Below are positions 45,271-57,777 of a stretch of 64,000 nt of DNA, piece by piece. The DNA lies in NCBI GenBank assembly GCA_009763385.1, contig CM019823.1, positions 97,785,104-97,849,103 on the forward strand, given 5' to 3'. This DNA is from Coix lacryma-jobi var. lacryma-jobi. Its lineage: Eukaryota; Streptophyta; Magnoliopsida; Poales; Poaceae. Made by a program: the position numbers and the translations under genes. The notes beneath the pieces were generated by a model that searched no databases, was not told the DNA's origin, and worked only from the letters and a program-made list of their open reading frames with translations. Within the stretch, counting starts at the first letter, position 1, and the number at the start of each line of letters is the position of its first letter.

Positions 45271-45536
45271 TCGCGGACAGTTCGCCACCTGACCGGCGGA
45301 CAGTCCGGCCATCGGGCTCGAGCCAGACCAGTGGCTGCGAGTCTCGGCCACTTTGCTTTTGAGTGACCGGCGGACAGTCCGCAGGTATAACTCGCGGACA
45401 GTCCGGGAGTGTCCAGAGGACTTGCAGCAACAGTGTTGTTTCTCAGTTTTGGCCGACGGACAGTCCGCCACCTGAGCCCGGACAGTCTGCCGTAGGGCAG
45501 ACAGTCCGCAGCCGTATCAGCAGACAGTCCGCGACT
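45271..45536 (+). repeat. GCGGACAGTCCGC quasi-palindrome array, copy D
   Basis: About eight copies of CGGACAGTCCGC or close variants in 265 bp. This occupies the same relative position in the LTR as the GCGTCCGGTC arrays of copies B, C and E, but the repeated word is different. Confidence 0.82.
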
Positions 45537-45646
45537 CGGCTGAAAGCTGATTTTCAGTGTGTTTGATCTCCCGGCTTTTTCGCTTGGTTTCCGAACATCT
45601 CGTTTAGCCCTAGAGTTGACCTAGGAACCTCTCTAGGTATAAAGAT

Positions 45647-48085
45647 GAGCTATATAAGAAGGGCATCAATGAAGGCATGGCTGAAATGATCAAAAGCTCA
45701 ATAAAGGAAGCCTTCACGAGCAACGACCCGGAGATGGTCGCGATGAGGTCGAAGATGTTTGATCACCATGGCCTGCCCAATCCTCAAGCAAAGGAAAAGA
45801 AAGCCTTACTGCCGATGAACGAGGATCGCCCAAGGGTCTCGAACGAGGACTTCAAGGAAAACCAGCATGTCTAACTCCTCATCCCGTTCGGAAGGTCCAA
45901 GAAGATGGTGGTGGCCGAGGGATGCATTCTTGCACCCCACGATATTCACGTCTTCAACAAAGACAACATCCCTGAAGACTATGTGGTCGTGAGCCCGTTA
46001 TGGCACGTTCTCGACCAGGAACATTTTGAATTGGACCATCCCAACCTACAAACGGCCAGACACCTAGGGCAGGCACTTGGATTGGAAGTCCTATGGAACC
46101 GCGAGGACATCGAGATCATTGCTCGGACGCCAACTCCAACGCCGACACCAGCATCACAACCATCAGCCGCCGGATCTTGTCCTCCGGAAGATCCAGATCA
46201 CGACAACGATGATGACGAAGAAAAGGGCGGGGACAAGGGCAAGGGAAAGGACAAAGGAGAAGGCGGTAGCGAAGGCGGGGACAAGGAAAAGGTAGAAGGT
46301 GATGGCGGGGAAAAGGAAAAGGGCACTGACATGGGAACTGTGTCTCCCCCGCCTCCAAATAGTCCGCCGATCGGCTCGCTCAATGAGGCAAGAAGCTCAG
46401 AGGCCGGTAAGGGCGACAACACGACAAGCCAGCCAAGCACGAACGAGCAACAGGGAGGCATGACAGGGGAGGCAACAGGGACGAAGACACCTCCCCCGTC
46501 AACCACAAGCCAATGTCCTCCCCCGCCCAACAAGAATCCAAGAATGTCCACCGACAGGCTCCCGTACACGCTCACGTTCGAAAGGTATGGTAACATTGAG
46601 CATAATACCACGTCCATAGTATATATGCTACTAACATCCCTATCCATCATTTGCTAGGCCTGAAACTACCCGTCAACTATTTGATGAGGTCGAAGACTGC
46701 CCTGGCCAATATGTGTGCGGGAAGTTCATGATTCCCAAGGCCCAGCTCATCGACGAGGAAAAGTGGGATACAAGGAGGTTCCATCTATGGTACATGGAAG
46801 CTGCAAAAGCCGGGATGTCAAGTTTTAACGTCAAGATTCCCACGAAGTACTTCCACTTGCCCGCTGGTAACGAAATGCACCTACCCGTCGACTTTAGCGA
46901 CATGTACAACCTGATGCGGGAAGAAGACCTGGACATCGTTCAAATCACCTTATTCACACTGTAAGCGATGAATGCAGCTTCCACAGATCACTACATTCGT
47001 ATTTTCCATAGTTCTATACTTATTATGTCACGATGACTTGTCCGTGCAGCATGACGGTCACTGTAAGTAATAAAAAGACACGTCTTGTACTCTACCTCTC
47101 TCCTGCACATATTGCTGAAAGAGTCATCAAGGGTTTCGAGATCAATGATCTGGAGATGACAGTTCGACAGCGAGAGAAGAAATATGAAGAAAATATGAAA
47201 GTCGAGAAGACTAAGTTGAAAAATTACATACTAGAATGCATGAAGAAGATCAAGCCGGATGGGCCAGAGTGTATAATGGCTGCCTATCACTTTGGGTAAG
47301 TCAAATACATATACGTACACCTAAGTCGCTAGCATATCATGCCTTCTCGCCGTCATAAACTCTATTTTGTTGCAATGGTGCAGCCAGGGCCTCGTGGGTG
47401 GCCACTGGGTCGCTTTTATAATATACCCTCAAGATGGCAGGGCCTGTGTGTTTGACTCCTTGAGCGTACCAAACAAGCAAGGGTACAAGGCATTCGAAGA
47501 TTGTCTGAAAAAGTAAGTCATCCATCTTTTTCATCAGTTACGGTTACCATACGTTTTTAAATGGTGGCTAAAACTATTATATTTTGTACAGCGCTTATAA
47601 GGAATACCAAAAGGTGCCTGGATTCTGGGACCGAAGAACTCAAAGTTCAAGGCCAAGCATAGGTACCACCTCAAAATCCGATGAGATTTCCCGGTAAGTA
47701 TTTCAAAGGTTCAATTCATGTTTCATACATATATATGGGTTCTAATGCTTGTGTATCAATCGTGCAGTGCGCCAAACAGCCACTAGGATCGAAGACATGT
47801 GGCTTGTACACATGTGAGTTTCTAAGGGAAAGCAAGGAGTACACCAATAGCTGGAAGAAGCTCAAGGAAGGTGACAAGTATTGGTGAGAGCAGCAGAGCC
47901 GCAGGATGTGCTTTAAACAAGTCAAGGCGGACATATGCAAGTTTGTAATGGAGAAATGCATTCTTGAAGGAGAAACGTTCTTCGACAACAAATCCGAGCT
48001 GGCGTTGCTATCCCAATACAAGAAGCTCCGCAAATGGAACACAATGCTTCGTCCGACGGATTACGCTCATCAAGTTGAACTATGA
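45647..48085 (+). pseudogene. Ulp1/C48-type cysteine protease gene in CACTA 3
   Basis: A multi-exon gene relic. Exons by eye: 45647-46584, 46658-46960, 47050-47295, 47384-47512, 47592-47693 and 47768-48085, all with GT-AG introns and mostly consistent phases. The first has a proline/acidic/lysine low-complexity tract (about 46130-46350). The last three form the Ulp1 C-terminal catalytic domain: histidine in 'GGHWVAF' (codon 47403-47405), aspartate in 'VFDSL' (47454-47456) and cysteine in 'KTCGLYTC' (47798-47800). The family removes SUMO-like modifiers, and copies carried by plant CACTA and Mutator-like elements are known. Stops at 45872-45874 and 47885-47887 and a probable frameshift in the exon at 47592-47693 break it. 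The 5' end is missing. Confidence 0.78.
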
Positions 48086-48319
48086 ATTGTAATTTGAATT
48101 TGAAATCAACTAAGTCAATGTGTATATGATGACAACAAACAACTAAGTGACTTTGTATGTTATGTCCAGATGGTTTATATGTGCATATATATATCTCTGT
48201 TAGAAATCTGGAATTCTGTTAGAAATCTGGAATTCTGGAATTATTTGAAAACTGTATTTGATTTGAATTCATATCCTGCTGTTTCTGATGGCTGCATTAT
48301 TTATTTTTTTAATCCAAAA
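48086..48319. other. CACTA 3 non-coding segment
   Basis: AT-rich sequence after the protease gene, with a direct duplication of 'gttagaaatctggaattct' at about 48200-48235. No gene. Confidence 0.5.
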
Positions 48320-48632
48320 TTAATAACCGTGGCGGGCAACATAAGTTGCCCGTTGCGGTTAATAGCAGTTACCGCAGCGGGCAACCTAAATCGACCGCTG
48401 CGGTTAATAATTTACCGAAGCGGGCGCTTTAGGTTGCCGGCTGCGGTAAATGCTATTAACCGCAGCGGGCTGTTTATGTTGCCCGCTGCGGTTAAGGCTT
48501 TTACCACAGCGGGCAACAGCGCCCGCTGCAGTAATGGCCATGATTAACCCTGGCCTTAGCACCGCAGCGGACGCTGTTGCCCGCTGCGGTAAAGCCAAAA
48601 CGCCTGCTGCGGTTAAGCTTTGTGCAGTAGTG
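48320..48632. repeat. CACTA 3 subterminal array
   Basis: About a dozen copies of TTACCGCAGCGGGC and its complement GCCCGCTGCGGTTAA alternate in orientation over 300 bp. Many lie in facing pairs that could form hairpins. They are the likely binding sites for the element's smaller transposition protein. Confidence 0.85.
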
Positions 48633-50070
48633 CTACTTGTGAGCATCGGTGTTTGGGGATTTCTCGACGTAGCTCTCTATCTATGTTCGGGAGTCGGTTT
48701 TTGGGGTCGAACTTGAGACGGTGCTTTTGGTGTTTGGTTCGCTCTTGCTTTGTGGTGCCTCGCTGTGATCCTAGGGATCATCCACCCTCTTCCAAGGGTC
48801 GTGGGCATCATGTTTCGGTAAAAGCTTTATGGGGTTGATTTTTGGGACAAAGGCCGAAGTTTTGAGAGAAATTTTTTAGGCTCCCATTCACCCCCCCCCC
48901 CCTCTGGTCGCCTTGCTTTTGCATTCTCGGTCCTTCATAATTGACCTCCATGATGCATCTCAACCCGTGTTCAAGGTCGGTTTGATCCGAGGGCTGCGGT
49001 TCATCCTTAGGGGCTATAAAACCAGACCCAGACCCCCCCTAGGGAGGCATCTCCATCTTCGTCTTCATTATTCATCTACATATCAAAACCTAGGGTTTTG
49101 TAACACCCCTGGTGTTTAAATGTAATTAACTTGACATGTCATCATCTTAAGCATTAATCATTTCCTGTGATGCATTTGATTTGCCTAATTGCTATGCCTT
49201 GATTCCCTTTTCAAAAACCCTAAAAGCCCAATTCTCTCTATAAGGGCAAAATGGTAATTTCACCTCTGTGCCTAGTTATATTTAATTCTTGTTCAAATTT
49301 AGTGCCCTGATGTTTGCTGCATTGATCAAAGTTCAAAAATCAGATTTGATTTGATTTTCCCTTTTGCAAAACCCTAAAATCCCAAATCCTGGATTTATTC
49401 CCTTTTTGATAACTTTTTCAAAAGTCAAAATTTTGAGTTGGTTCAAAAAGCAAAGTTGTGAAACTGATCGAGAGGAACAACTTTGGTATTTACAAATTTT
49501 CAAGTTTCAGTTTAAAATCCAAAGTAATTTTGATTTGAATCAAATTTGAAAAGTGTCCCCTTTTCTGTTTTGAAATATAGTTCAAAAACTATTTGGAATT
49601 TGAAAATGTTCATATTGACAAAGTTGTAGATCTCATTTTTCTGAGCAACTTTGGTATTTTGAGTTTTTGTCGCACAGTTCAAACTTTGGGAGAAATCTGC
49701 AAAATACAGATACCAGCCAAAAAGTCAAACCCTAGGGCATAGCCCTGTTCATCTTCCTCGCGTAGGGGGAGGGCCCCGGTCGTGGCCGAGCCTCCGGCGC
49801 TGCGCGCGCCACGCGTTTGGCAGCCGCTCGTCTGTCCCCGACCAGCCGCCGTTGTCGCCACCATCATTTCGCACCCGCACGCGCACAGTTGACCCCGCTC
49901 CCGTCCCCTACCGAGCCCAGCGCGCCGCCGCCGCGTGGCCATTGCCGGCCAAGCTTGCGCACCGGCCCCGGCTGCACGCCATCACCTCCGCCTGCGCGCA
50001 ATCGAGAGCGCACGCGCTTGCCGTGCTTATCCACCCCACCCCGTGCTCTCTACCGGCCTCAGGCCGCGCC

Positions 50071-50077
50071 TATAAAA
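50071..50077 (+). promoter_or_regulatory. TATA box of the 4.2-kb LTR
   Basis: TATAAAA within 'gccgcgcctataaaagcc', in GC-rich surroundings about 970 bp from the LTR start. Confidence 0.6.
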
Positions 50078-50564
50078 GCCCCGCCGGAGCCCGAGCTTCT
50101 CATCCTCTCCGCCACCGTGGCCAGGCCAGTCCAGTGCCTCCGCCGCTCCACCACCTAGCTCAGAAGCTCCGCCTTGAGCTCGTGAAGCTTTCCCACCCTT
50201 CAATTTCATCTCTACCGCCCTCAATCGCGCGGCGTAAGCTCGCCGTTCCCATCTCCGGCAGAAACCCGGCGAGCTCGGGTTCGTGAAATTCGCCGTCTCC
50301 GGCCATGATCATCCCTCACCGACCCCCGTGTCGTGTTCCTTGGTTCCGTGCGACTCTGACCAGGCCCTTGCGGTCTCGTGTGTTGCGCAGGGTCGTCGGA
50401 GCGCCGCTCGCCGCTCGCCGCCGAAGGAGCTCCACCGAACCACCGCCCCTCGAGCACGTGTCGAGCCTCCTTCCTCGAGCCTCACCCTCGAGCACGTGCC
50501 GAGCCACACCCTCGAGCCCTGCCTCCGATCCGTGGTAAGCACCCGAGGCCTCCGGCCTCTGCTT

Positions 50565-50815
50565 CCACTCCATCTCGCCCGAGCCCGAGCCTCGGGCGGA
50601 CAGACCCTCACCACTTCGCTCGAGCCAGGCCTCGAGCGAACTCGTGCACCCTCCGCTTCGTCGAGCTAGGCCTCGGACGGACGCTTGCTTTTCCGTCTCG
50701 CCCGAGCCTTCCATCTCGCCCGAGTCCGCTTCGCCCGAGCCTCCGGGCCAGGCCTCGGACGGAGCACTCACTTTCCGACTCGCCCGAGCCCGTTTCGCCC
50801 GAGCCCTTCATAGAA
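50565..50815 (+). repeat. CGCCCGAGCC repeats
   Basis: The word CGCCCGAGCC or CGCTCGAGCC, with AGGCCTCGGACGG between copies, occurs about nine times. Confidence 0.65.
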
Positions 50816-53387
50816 GGAGCACAGTGCTCTTTCTTTTTCTGAGAGTTGTGAATAGTGTTCTGTTTTCTCTTTTTTGTGTGAATTAATCTGTTGTTCCTTA
50901 AATGCTGAGAAAATTATGGTATGCTCCTTGCACTGTGTAGTATTTTATAAAAATATGAAACTTGACTTTTCTGCAAGAATTTGAAAATGTAAAATTCCCC
51001 TTTTAATTGAAAAATGAAGGTTTTGGTATTTTTGGAGAGTGATCTATAACTCCAAAAATCTTGAGATAAATTTTTGGGACCTTGTTATAACATGCTGAAC
51101 CTCTGGTAAAATTTTGAAGTCTTTTGGAGCAAGTTGATTTTTGAGCATTTATTTTAATTAAGGAATAGTGCCTTTTGTTAATTAAATGTTTAGATTTATT
51201 TGAGCATCTTAATGACCTCCAAAAATTATGAAATTTGTTTTGCCATCTGTTTATGCCTTAATGAACTTATGTGATTAATTTGGTAATTTTTGGAGCAACT
51301 TCATAAAATGACCTTTTAAATAAAATAAGAAAAATAGAAAAGATGGATTAGGGTTGGTAATAAGTGTTTAATGATGTGATCTTTGGATTGATTGATGTTC
51401 ATAGACCCCTACCCTTTGGTCTATGATGTCTGTGATGATATGTTTGGTTAATACTTAGGATAATTATAATAAGGCCTAACATCAATAATGCTTAAGAAAG
51501 AAATGGTTACCTTTTATGCTCAACCTAGATTTCGATTATGCCTTGCCTAAGAGTAATCTAGATTCAGTGGAATTGTCTTGCACCATAAGCCCATATCATC
51601 ATTCTCATGAGCATTCATCATTGCATCCGTATAGTTGACGAAGAAGGTACCAGAGTCGAGGCCGCTGTTGACGAACCAACTCCCGAGGCGACCCCGAGCT
51701 CCAACACCTATACCTACCCCGAGTCTGCTCTCTTTGCCATTCAAGGCAAGCCCCGGTGCATTTAACCCTTTCCTTGAATTTTATAAAATAATTTCCTTAA
51801 ATGCTTTTGAGTTAAATTATTGCATTAGGTTTATAGGAGTTGTGTGCTATCCTAATTGATGCACTATCCACCTTGACCACTGATACACCCGATACCTGCT
51901 TTTCAAGAGTATTTGAAAAATGCTTAGCAATGCTTATTGAATTAGACTTTGCAATAAAATGCCAATTTTTAAAAGTGTGATCACTTAAGGAATGTTTATG
52001 GGAATTTTGGTCTTACTCCCCGGCTGTTGGCTAGGTATCTGATCCGTACCTAGTTAATAGCGAGGAGAGGTTGTCCGAGCGTACGGTGCCGTCATGTTGT
52101 AGTCCGGGACTCAACAGTTGACACCGACCGGGACATGGTTGAAAAACTGACAGGACTATTACGCTTGGGTGAGATATGACCAAGGTATAGTTCTGGCTGG
52201 AAAATTAGGGACCATCCGTATGGGGGCCTGCTGGTCAAGACTTGTAACTATTCACATACTACGGGAAGCTCTGGCTCCGAGGAATCCTTTATTGGACCGA
52301 CAACCGCGCACTGGGAGTGGAGAGATGGCGGAAGTAGCATGTACCCACGTGTCAGGACCTGTACTCTTGGGTTAGAGTCCTGAGGTACTTGTCGCTGGCG
52401 GAAAATTGGAGCGGTGTACTGTACTTCCGGGTGGCGTAGGACCGGGCCCAATCTTGGAGGAATCGTGGTAGACGAGTTGGCATATGCAAGCTTGGGTGCT
52501 ACATATGCAGTGTGGATAGGGATCCTCAGCTGAGTATTATTTATCCGGATTAACGTTGCTCCTCGGTTATGGAGACTTGGTCCACTGACTGTCAACGGAG
52601 AGTGGTTCTCAACTAGGAATGTTTTGAAATGTAAAATGAATCATGAATGATGAAGAATTGAGGAATACTGAATCTTTCAAAAATAAAATAAGGTTTACAA
52701 AAATGCTTTTCTGCAAAATACTTGATCTTGCTTAAGCCTTACCTTGACTACCCTAAGCCTCTCATTCCTGAGTCTTCTCCCTTTTTCTTTAGTCGGGTAA
52801 GTCTTGTTGAGTACCCCAGTACTCAGGGTTTGTTACCCATGTTGCAGGTATGCCTGAGACCCCGATGTGTCTCGCACCCTGTTGCGTGACCTTCGTCCAG
52901 GAAGAGGCCGATGAGGCCGATGAGTAAATGTGCACCCTCGGGCTGGGTGTTACATGTATCTTTATGTTAATGTTTCTGCTACGTTGTCTACTTTGAATCA
53001 CCCGAACAATGGTTTGTAATAACCGTACTCCTTACCTCATTTGAAACCTCGTTTTGTAAAACTAATGTTATTTAAGTCTTCCGCTCTTTATTCCGATGTT
53101 ATTTGTAAAAGTATGCAATGCTGTAACCGAATTGTGAGATGATCCTGCGGACATTGGGCGCTGATGTAGCCCGGTGGCGAACAGGTCTTAATCACATGGA
53201 ACATGGGTTCGGCTGTCAGAGGTTGACAGGGACACGTGGGCCATAGGATTAGGGTCGTTCCGTCTCAGGTTTCAAGTAGAAGTAGAGATCCCTCTAGTTG
53301 ATTTAGTTCTAATTCTAGTTCCAGTTCTTCTAGTTCTAGTTCTAGTTCATCTAGTTGTAAAGAGTTATCCCAAGATTAGAACTAGAA

Positions 53388-53408
53388 GAGAGAGAGAGAG
53401 AGAGAGAG
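53388..53408 (+). repeat. (AG)n microsatellite
   Basis: About ten AG units within the old LTR. Confidence 0.85.
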
Positions 53409-54097
53409 GTAGAAGAGGAGGCTTAGAAGGAGCTCCGACCTATCGAATCTACTTCTTCAACTTGTACCTGCGGATTCAAGTTCGTCAAGAGCTTGGATCA
53501 GGATATTCTTCGGTCATCATCTTCTAATTATTAGTAAGCATTATTTTCTTATTATTCTTCTGGCTTGCAACTCTAATTAGAGTACTCTAATTCTAGTAGC
53601 CCTAGGGTTAGAGGAGTCATCGTCGTGTAAGCGTGGTGCTTAGACTCGATTACTTGCATAGTGTACCCTATATTCCGGACAGGTGGTAGCTCGCAAGGGT
53701 GACTCTTATAGCCTTGTTGAATCTTCTATAGCCCACCTCCCGTCTATAGGCCGAGCAGGAGTATATTACTTGGGAACAACCATACTCTGGATGTGGTCTC
53801 CCAACGTAATCCACACCTGAATAATAATTGCATAGCTTCCTGAGATTAGAGCTGTTAACCCTAGTTATCCCCTTTATCTTTTGTGTTCTCATCTTTGTTA
53901 GTGCTCAGGGTTTAAGCAATAGACTTAAGACAATCACATTGTTCCTTTGGGTTCGATATTAAAACTAGGTCTACATCTGGTGAAGTGCGGGTATCTAATC
54001 TGTGCGCTTGCAGATTTATCTCTTGTGTCCTGATAACATACCTAAGCCTTTCTAGTGTCATTGCCAAGGTTAGGGCTTATCTCTACTGTGGGTAGCG

Positions 54098-57000
54098 TGT
54101 GGCGGAACCGTCCTGACTATAAGAACTCAAGTACCGTCTAAGCCAAATTTGTCTGACATCGACTCATACTTGAATCCATATAACCCATCCGGAAACCTCG
54201 AAGGGTTTCAACATCAAACAACATACAGGATCGCATTGTTCAAGAATCACATTTGTAAGGATACATCATTGATAAACGAACCGAATTTAAACATCAGAGT
54301 GCGAAGTCATAAAAGAGTTATTACAATACTGAGTTTTAAAGTGCGGAAGCTGAAATAAGTTTTGAAACAAGACCACCACACATGTGGTCCAAATAAACAT
54401 TGTTTAATAACTCACTCCTCCTTTTTCAAGTAATATGCCACTAGAAGTCTCAGTCCAGCAAAAGAAAAGGGAAAGCTTCTGGATGACCTTGCCCTGGGCC
54501 TACTCCTCATCACCCTCCACGGGGTAGAGGCAGTGCTTACAATAGCCGTAGTACACCTGGCCATCTACAACAAACGGGGTAAACCCTGAGTACGGGAATG
54601 TACTCAGCTAGACTTACCCGTCCAACTAAAAATAAAAGACACCAAGGGTATGCAAGGCTTTTTGGTGGAGCGGGGATCTTTAGTTGCAAAAAGCTCTCAT
54701 TAAGAGAAGGAATATTTAGTGATATCGGTGAGCAGTCAAGTTTTAGACCTACCTTTTAGTCTAGATTTGCACCTGAACTAATACATACACTTGAGTCTAA
54801 TCAATCAATAATATAACCATATCCAGTTGGCTTAAATCACATTTTAGTTGAACCTTAAACATCACATGGAGTTGTATCGTGGTGAAGCTTGACATAGTTT
54901 CCCACTAACCGTGGGAGACGGTGACTCGAATCGAATTCCAAACCAGCTGGTGAAAGACCTTTAATACCAACCCACACTTTCCCCGTCGGGTCCATGCATT
55001 GGGTAACCACTCGATGCTTGTTCGTGGTGGTAATCGTCGCGGTTCAAGCACGGACCGCCCAATTGGAACCTGGCGATAGCCATCCCGAGGCAGATCGCAT
55101 TTCCATACTAGAGGGCACGACTCGGGTAGATTCCGGCCCCAACAGCGTCTAACCGGCTTTGGGGTCGATGATTACAGCACCGACATATCCCTAACTAAAA
55201 GGGCGCGTTCAAAAATGAACGAGGGCCAACATCGATACAAACCTACACGATCCAACGGACGGACTACCCCAAGTTTCTAAACTTGTGCCTTGCCTTCCAG
55301 TTGACCGTATTTCATTACTACTCGGGTTCTTTTCCACGATAGCAAATATAGCCAACCGTGATCCGGTAAATACCCATCAGGGGTATTACGGAAACATCCT
55401 TAAGTACTACTTTTATTAAGCAGACTAAGCAATCCTACATTATAAATAAGTAACGGGATAACAAGGCAATTATATCAATAATTCAAGGAATGGTAATGCA
55501 GCATGCAGGATTCAATCAACTCCTATACCTAATGCATCACAATATAAAATACTCAATTAATTTAATTGTAAATACTGGGAGACTTAGAATGCTCCGGGGC
55601 TTACCTTGAGAAAAGACCAAGGCCTCGTGAGAGGGGCACTCGGGCAGGTTAGTCTCTGGCGCGGGGTCGGCCTCCTCGGTTCTGGGCAGCTTCGGAATCT
55701 CCTGCTCGTCGTTTGCTTCCGGCTCCTGGTCGGGCTCCAGAACTGTCGATCCTATTGCAATGTGGTACATAAATAAATAACGTGTGGTGCGAAATGATGG
55801 TATGAAGAGTAGACATTTCTTGCAAACCTGACATTGAGAAAACACTTATCACCACGTAAAACAAAATCATTGTTTTAATCATTTCCTATTTATTAATTCG
55901 ATAGAAATCCAGGTTTGAACAGCAAGTACCTTTTTCTGGACTCAGAAAAATCCACAAAAATTCCAGAAGGTAACTTATACTAATTGAACTCTACTGTACA
56001 AATTTCAGCACGATGAAAATTACCGAACAGCAGATAGAAAAAGGTGAAGAAAACTGCCAAAAAGTTGCTTTGTACTAACTTTTCTTATGAAAAGTGTCAA
56101 ATAGAAGATTTCATATTTTTTCTAGCTTTATCTACTTATAACTACCCTACTGCAAAACATTTACTGCTAGATCATGCACACATGAGTCTACACAAAAGTT
56201 TATTCTAAAACAAACCCTTTGAACTACAACCTTACTGGAAAAGGGTGACATTCTCATTTTCATATTTTTTCCAGATTCTATTCCACATTTGATATTTATC
56301 AAGGAAGTTCCATGAACAGAAACATTATATTCTTTTCTATAAGACTTTTCTAAGAAAAACACATAAAAGCACATTTGTATAGCAACTCCTTATTTTTCTA
56401 TGCAACAACCCATATTAGCATTTTTCTCAGTTTGAACATAGCATACAGAGATTACATAAATTTTCCCATATTTTATTTTAACACATACATCATTTTAACA
56501 ATTATTTTTAGAAAACAGCTAAAAAGGAATTTAAACCTAAATAGATAATTTTTCTTCAGAAACCGTGCCTCATAAATTTTTCACAGATATACAACCTGAC
56601 AAGAAACCTACAAAAATTTTGTCATGAATTAATTCAACAAGAAAACACAGGAACCCATTTATCTCAACAAAAGCACATAATCTAGATTAAATAAAAACAG
56701 TATAATAAACTTCCACAAAAAATACTTTCATATTTTTCCATGACAGATCTACTCATGAGCAAGTTATCAAAACTAAAAACATTGCATTTGGATTAATAAA
56801 ATATGCTACACAAAATAAACAAGCTTTCTGGAAATTAAAGCAAAAAGGAAAATCATTTAAACTCCCGGCCCATCCTGCATAGACCCGGTCCATGGACCGT
56901 GGGTGGCTGACGCGTGGGACCAGTTGGTCAACGGGGCCCAGCGGTTAGTGAGGGCGGAGCAGGGGCGACGGTTGACCGGGGTTTTCTCGCCGACGGCGAG

Positions 57001-57777
57001 GTCGCCGGCGGTGGGGTTGGGCTAGGTGTGCTCCCCTTGGCTAGGCGGTTCGGGTGGTGGTGTTGGTTTGGCCAGTGCATGGCCGTACCTCGCCGGCAGC
57101 GAGCCATGGCGGGTGACGGTGGCAGTGGTGCTCGGCTACGCCGTTTCTGGCGTCGCCAGCCAAATTAACGGGCGCGTCGTACTCCACTAACCCTAGGGAG
57201 GATAGCTAGGGGCTGGTTTGGCCGAAAAAACCACGGGGAAGCTCAACCACGTGTGCGGCCATGGCGGACGCCCATGGCGCTCGGCCGGAGAAGAGTGGGG
57301 GACTAGGGGCGGTAGAGACCTCGTGGATGTGTGTTCTCACCGTTCCTTGACCTGATGAAGCTTGTCGACAAGGGAGGGAGGTGGCGAAGCTCGGGGTGGT
57401 GCGGAACGGGCTCGAGCTCTTTTCGGCGGCGAACGGGGACCGAAGGGGACACCTCGTCCTCTGGCGGCGATGGGGCTTGGTCGGGGAAGACAGCGCGCGC
57501 ACAGTGTGTGCACAGTGAAGGCGGAGTGGCTGGCGAGAGGAATCGGATGGTGGTGGTCGGGTGAGGTCGGAACGGCGGGGTGCTTTTGCGGTGGCGGCGA
57601 AGGCGAGCAGTGGACTCGGCTTCGCGTTCACGGGAGTGGAGAGGGAGAGAGCAGGCACGAGAGGGGTGTGTGTGCGGGTGAGTGAGGGAGTGGAGAGAGG
57701 TGCTCGGGGTTTTGCTTGCGGGTTTGGCCGGCCGGCTGTCGTGGCGGGGGCCACGGCGTCGCGGCGAGCGAGGCGGC
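54098..57777 (-). repeat. Tekay/Del-like LTR, minus strand, interrupted
   Basis: Related to 49099-53267 read in reverse: a 'gggtaagtct...gtactcagggttt' block near 54570-54620 and a GC-rich region (56870-57770) correspond to blocks of the other LTR. The families are clearly different. The proposed end TGTGGCGGAACC at 54098 is tentative. At 57777 it is cut by the next element and continues beyond the window. Confidence 0.65.

Larger units (their letters stand above)
45640..48632 (+). mobile_element. CACTA DNA transposon 3, 5'-truncated
   Basis: The right end is a CACTA terminus (complement CACTACTGCACAAA) at 48632, preceded by a dense subterminal array. The left terminus is absent; the LTR passes directly into the middle of a coding exon near 45640. 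CTA follows the right end (48633-48635) and a CTA is also present at about 45635 in the LTR, which may be the duplication left behind. It carries a Ulp1-like gene. Confidence 0.8.
43864..48937 (+). repeat. Sirevirus-type solo LTR (copy D) with nested CACTA
   Basis: It starts TGCGAATACA at 43864, ends ...CCTTCA at 48937 and is flanked by a perfect duplication TAATT (43859-43863 and 48938-48942). No interior remains, so it is a solo LTR made by recombination between LTRs. The 45640-48632 portion is a CACTA fragment. It is a different family from copies B, C and E in its 3' half. Confidence 0.88.
49099..53267 (+). repeat. Tekay/Del-like solo LTR, 4.2 kb
   Basis: It begins TGTAACACCCC, ends ...CCGTCTCA and is flanked by a perfect duplication GGTTT (49094-49098 and 53268-53272). 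The TGTAACACC start and length over 4 kb fit the Tekay/Del clade; this is inference without an interior. A TATA box is at 50071-50077. The GC-rich block 49740-50830 is followed by AT-rich sequence. Long frames in the GC-rich block overlap on several strands and are not taken as genes. Confidence 0.85.
43270..54038 (+). repeat. Old gypsy-type LTR split by two solo LTRs
   Basis: It begins TGTTGACGGTCC at 43270 and continues through three pieces: 43270-43863, 48938-49098 and 53268 to about 54038, roughly 1.5 kb in total. A TATA box (CTATAAAA, about 49014) lies in the middle piece. Past the end, 'tctagtgtcattgccaagg' (about 54051) resembles a decayed TGGCGCCGTTGCC-type primer region. The pieces join cleanly once each insertion and one copy of its duplication are removed. 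Confidence 0.6.

Noticed and set aside
50283..50842. Overlapping Pro/Ser/Arg-rich frames in the 4.2-kb LTR
   Set aside because: They come from GC-rich CGCCCGAGCC repeats, overlap in all frames and contain no domain.
57206..57754. 182-residue Pro/Ser-rich minus-strand frame
   Set aside because: It lies in the GC-rich part of the minus-strand LTR, corresponds to a non-coding block in the related LTR and has no domain.
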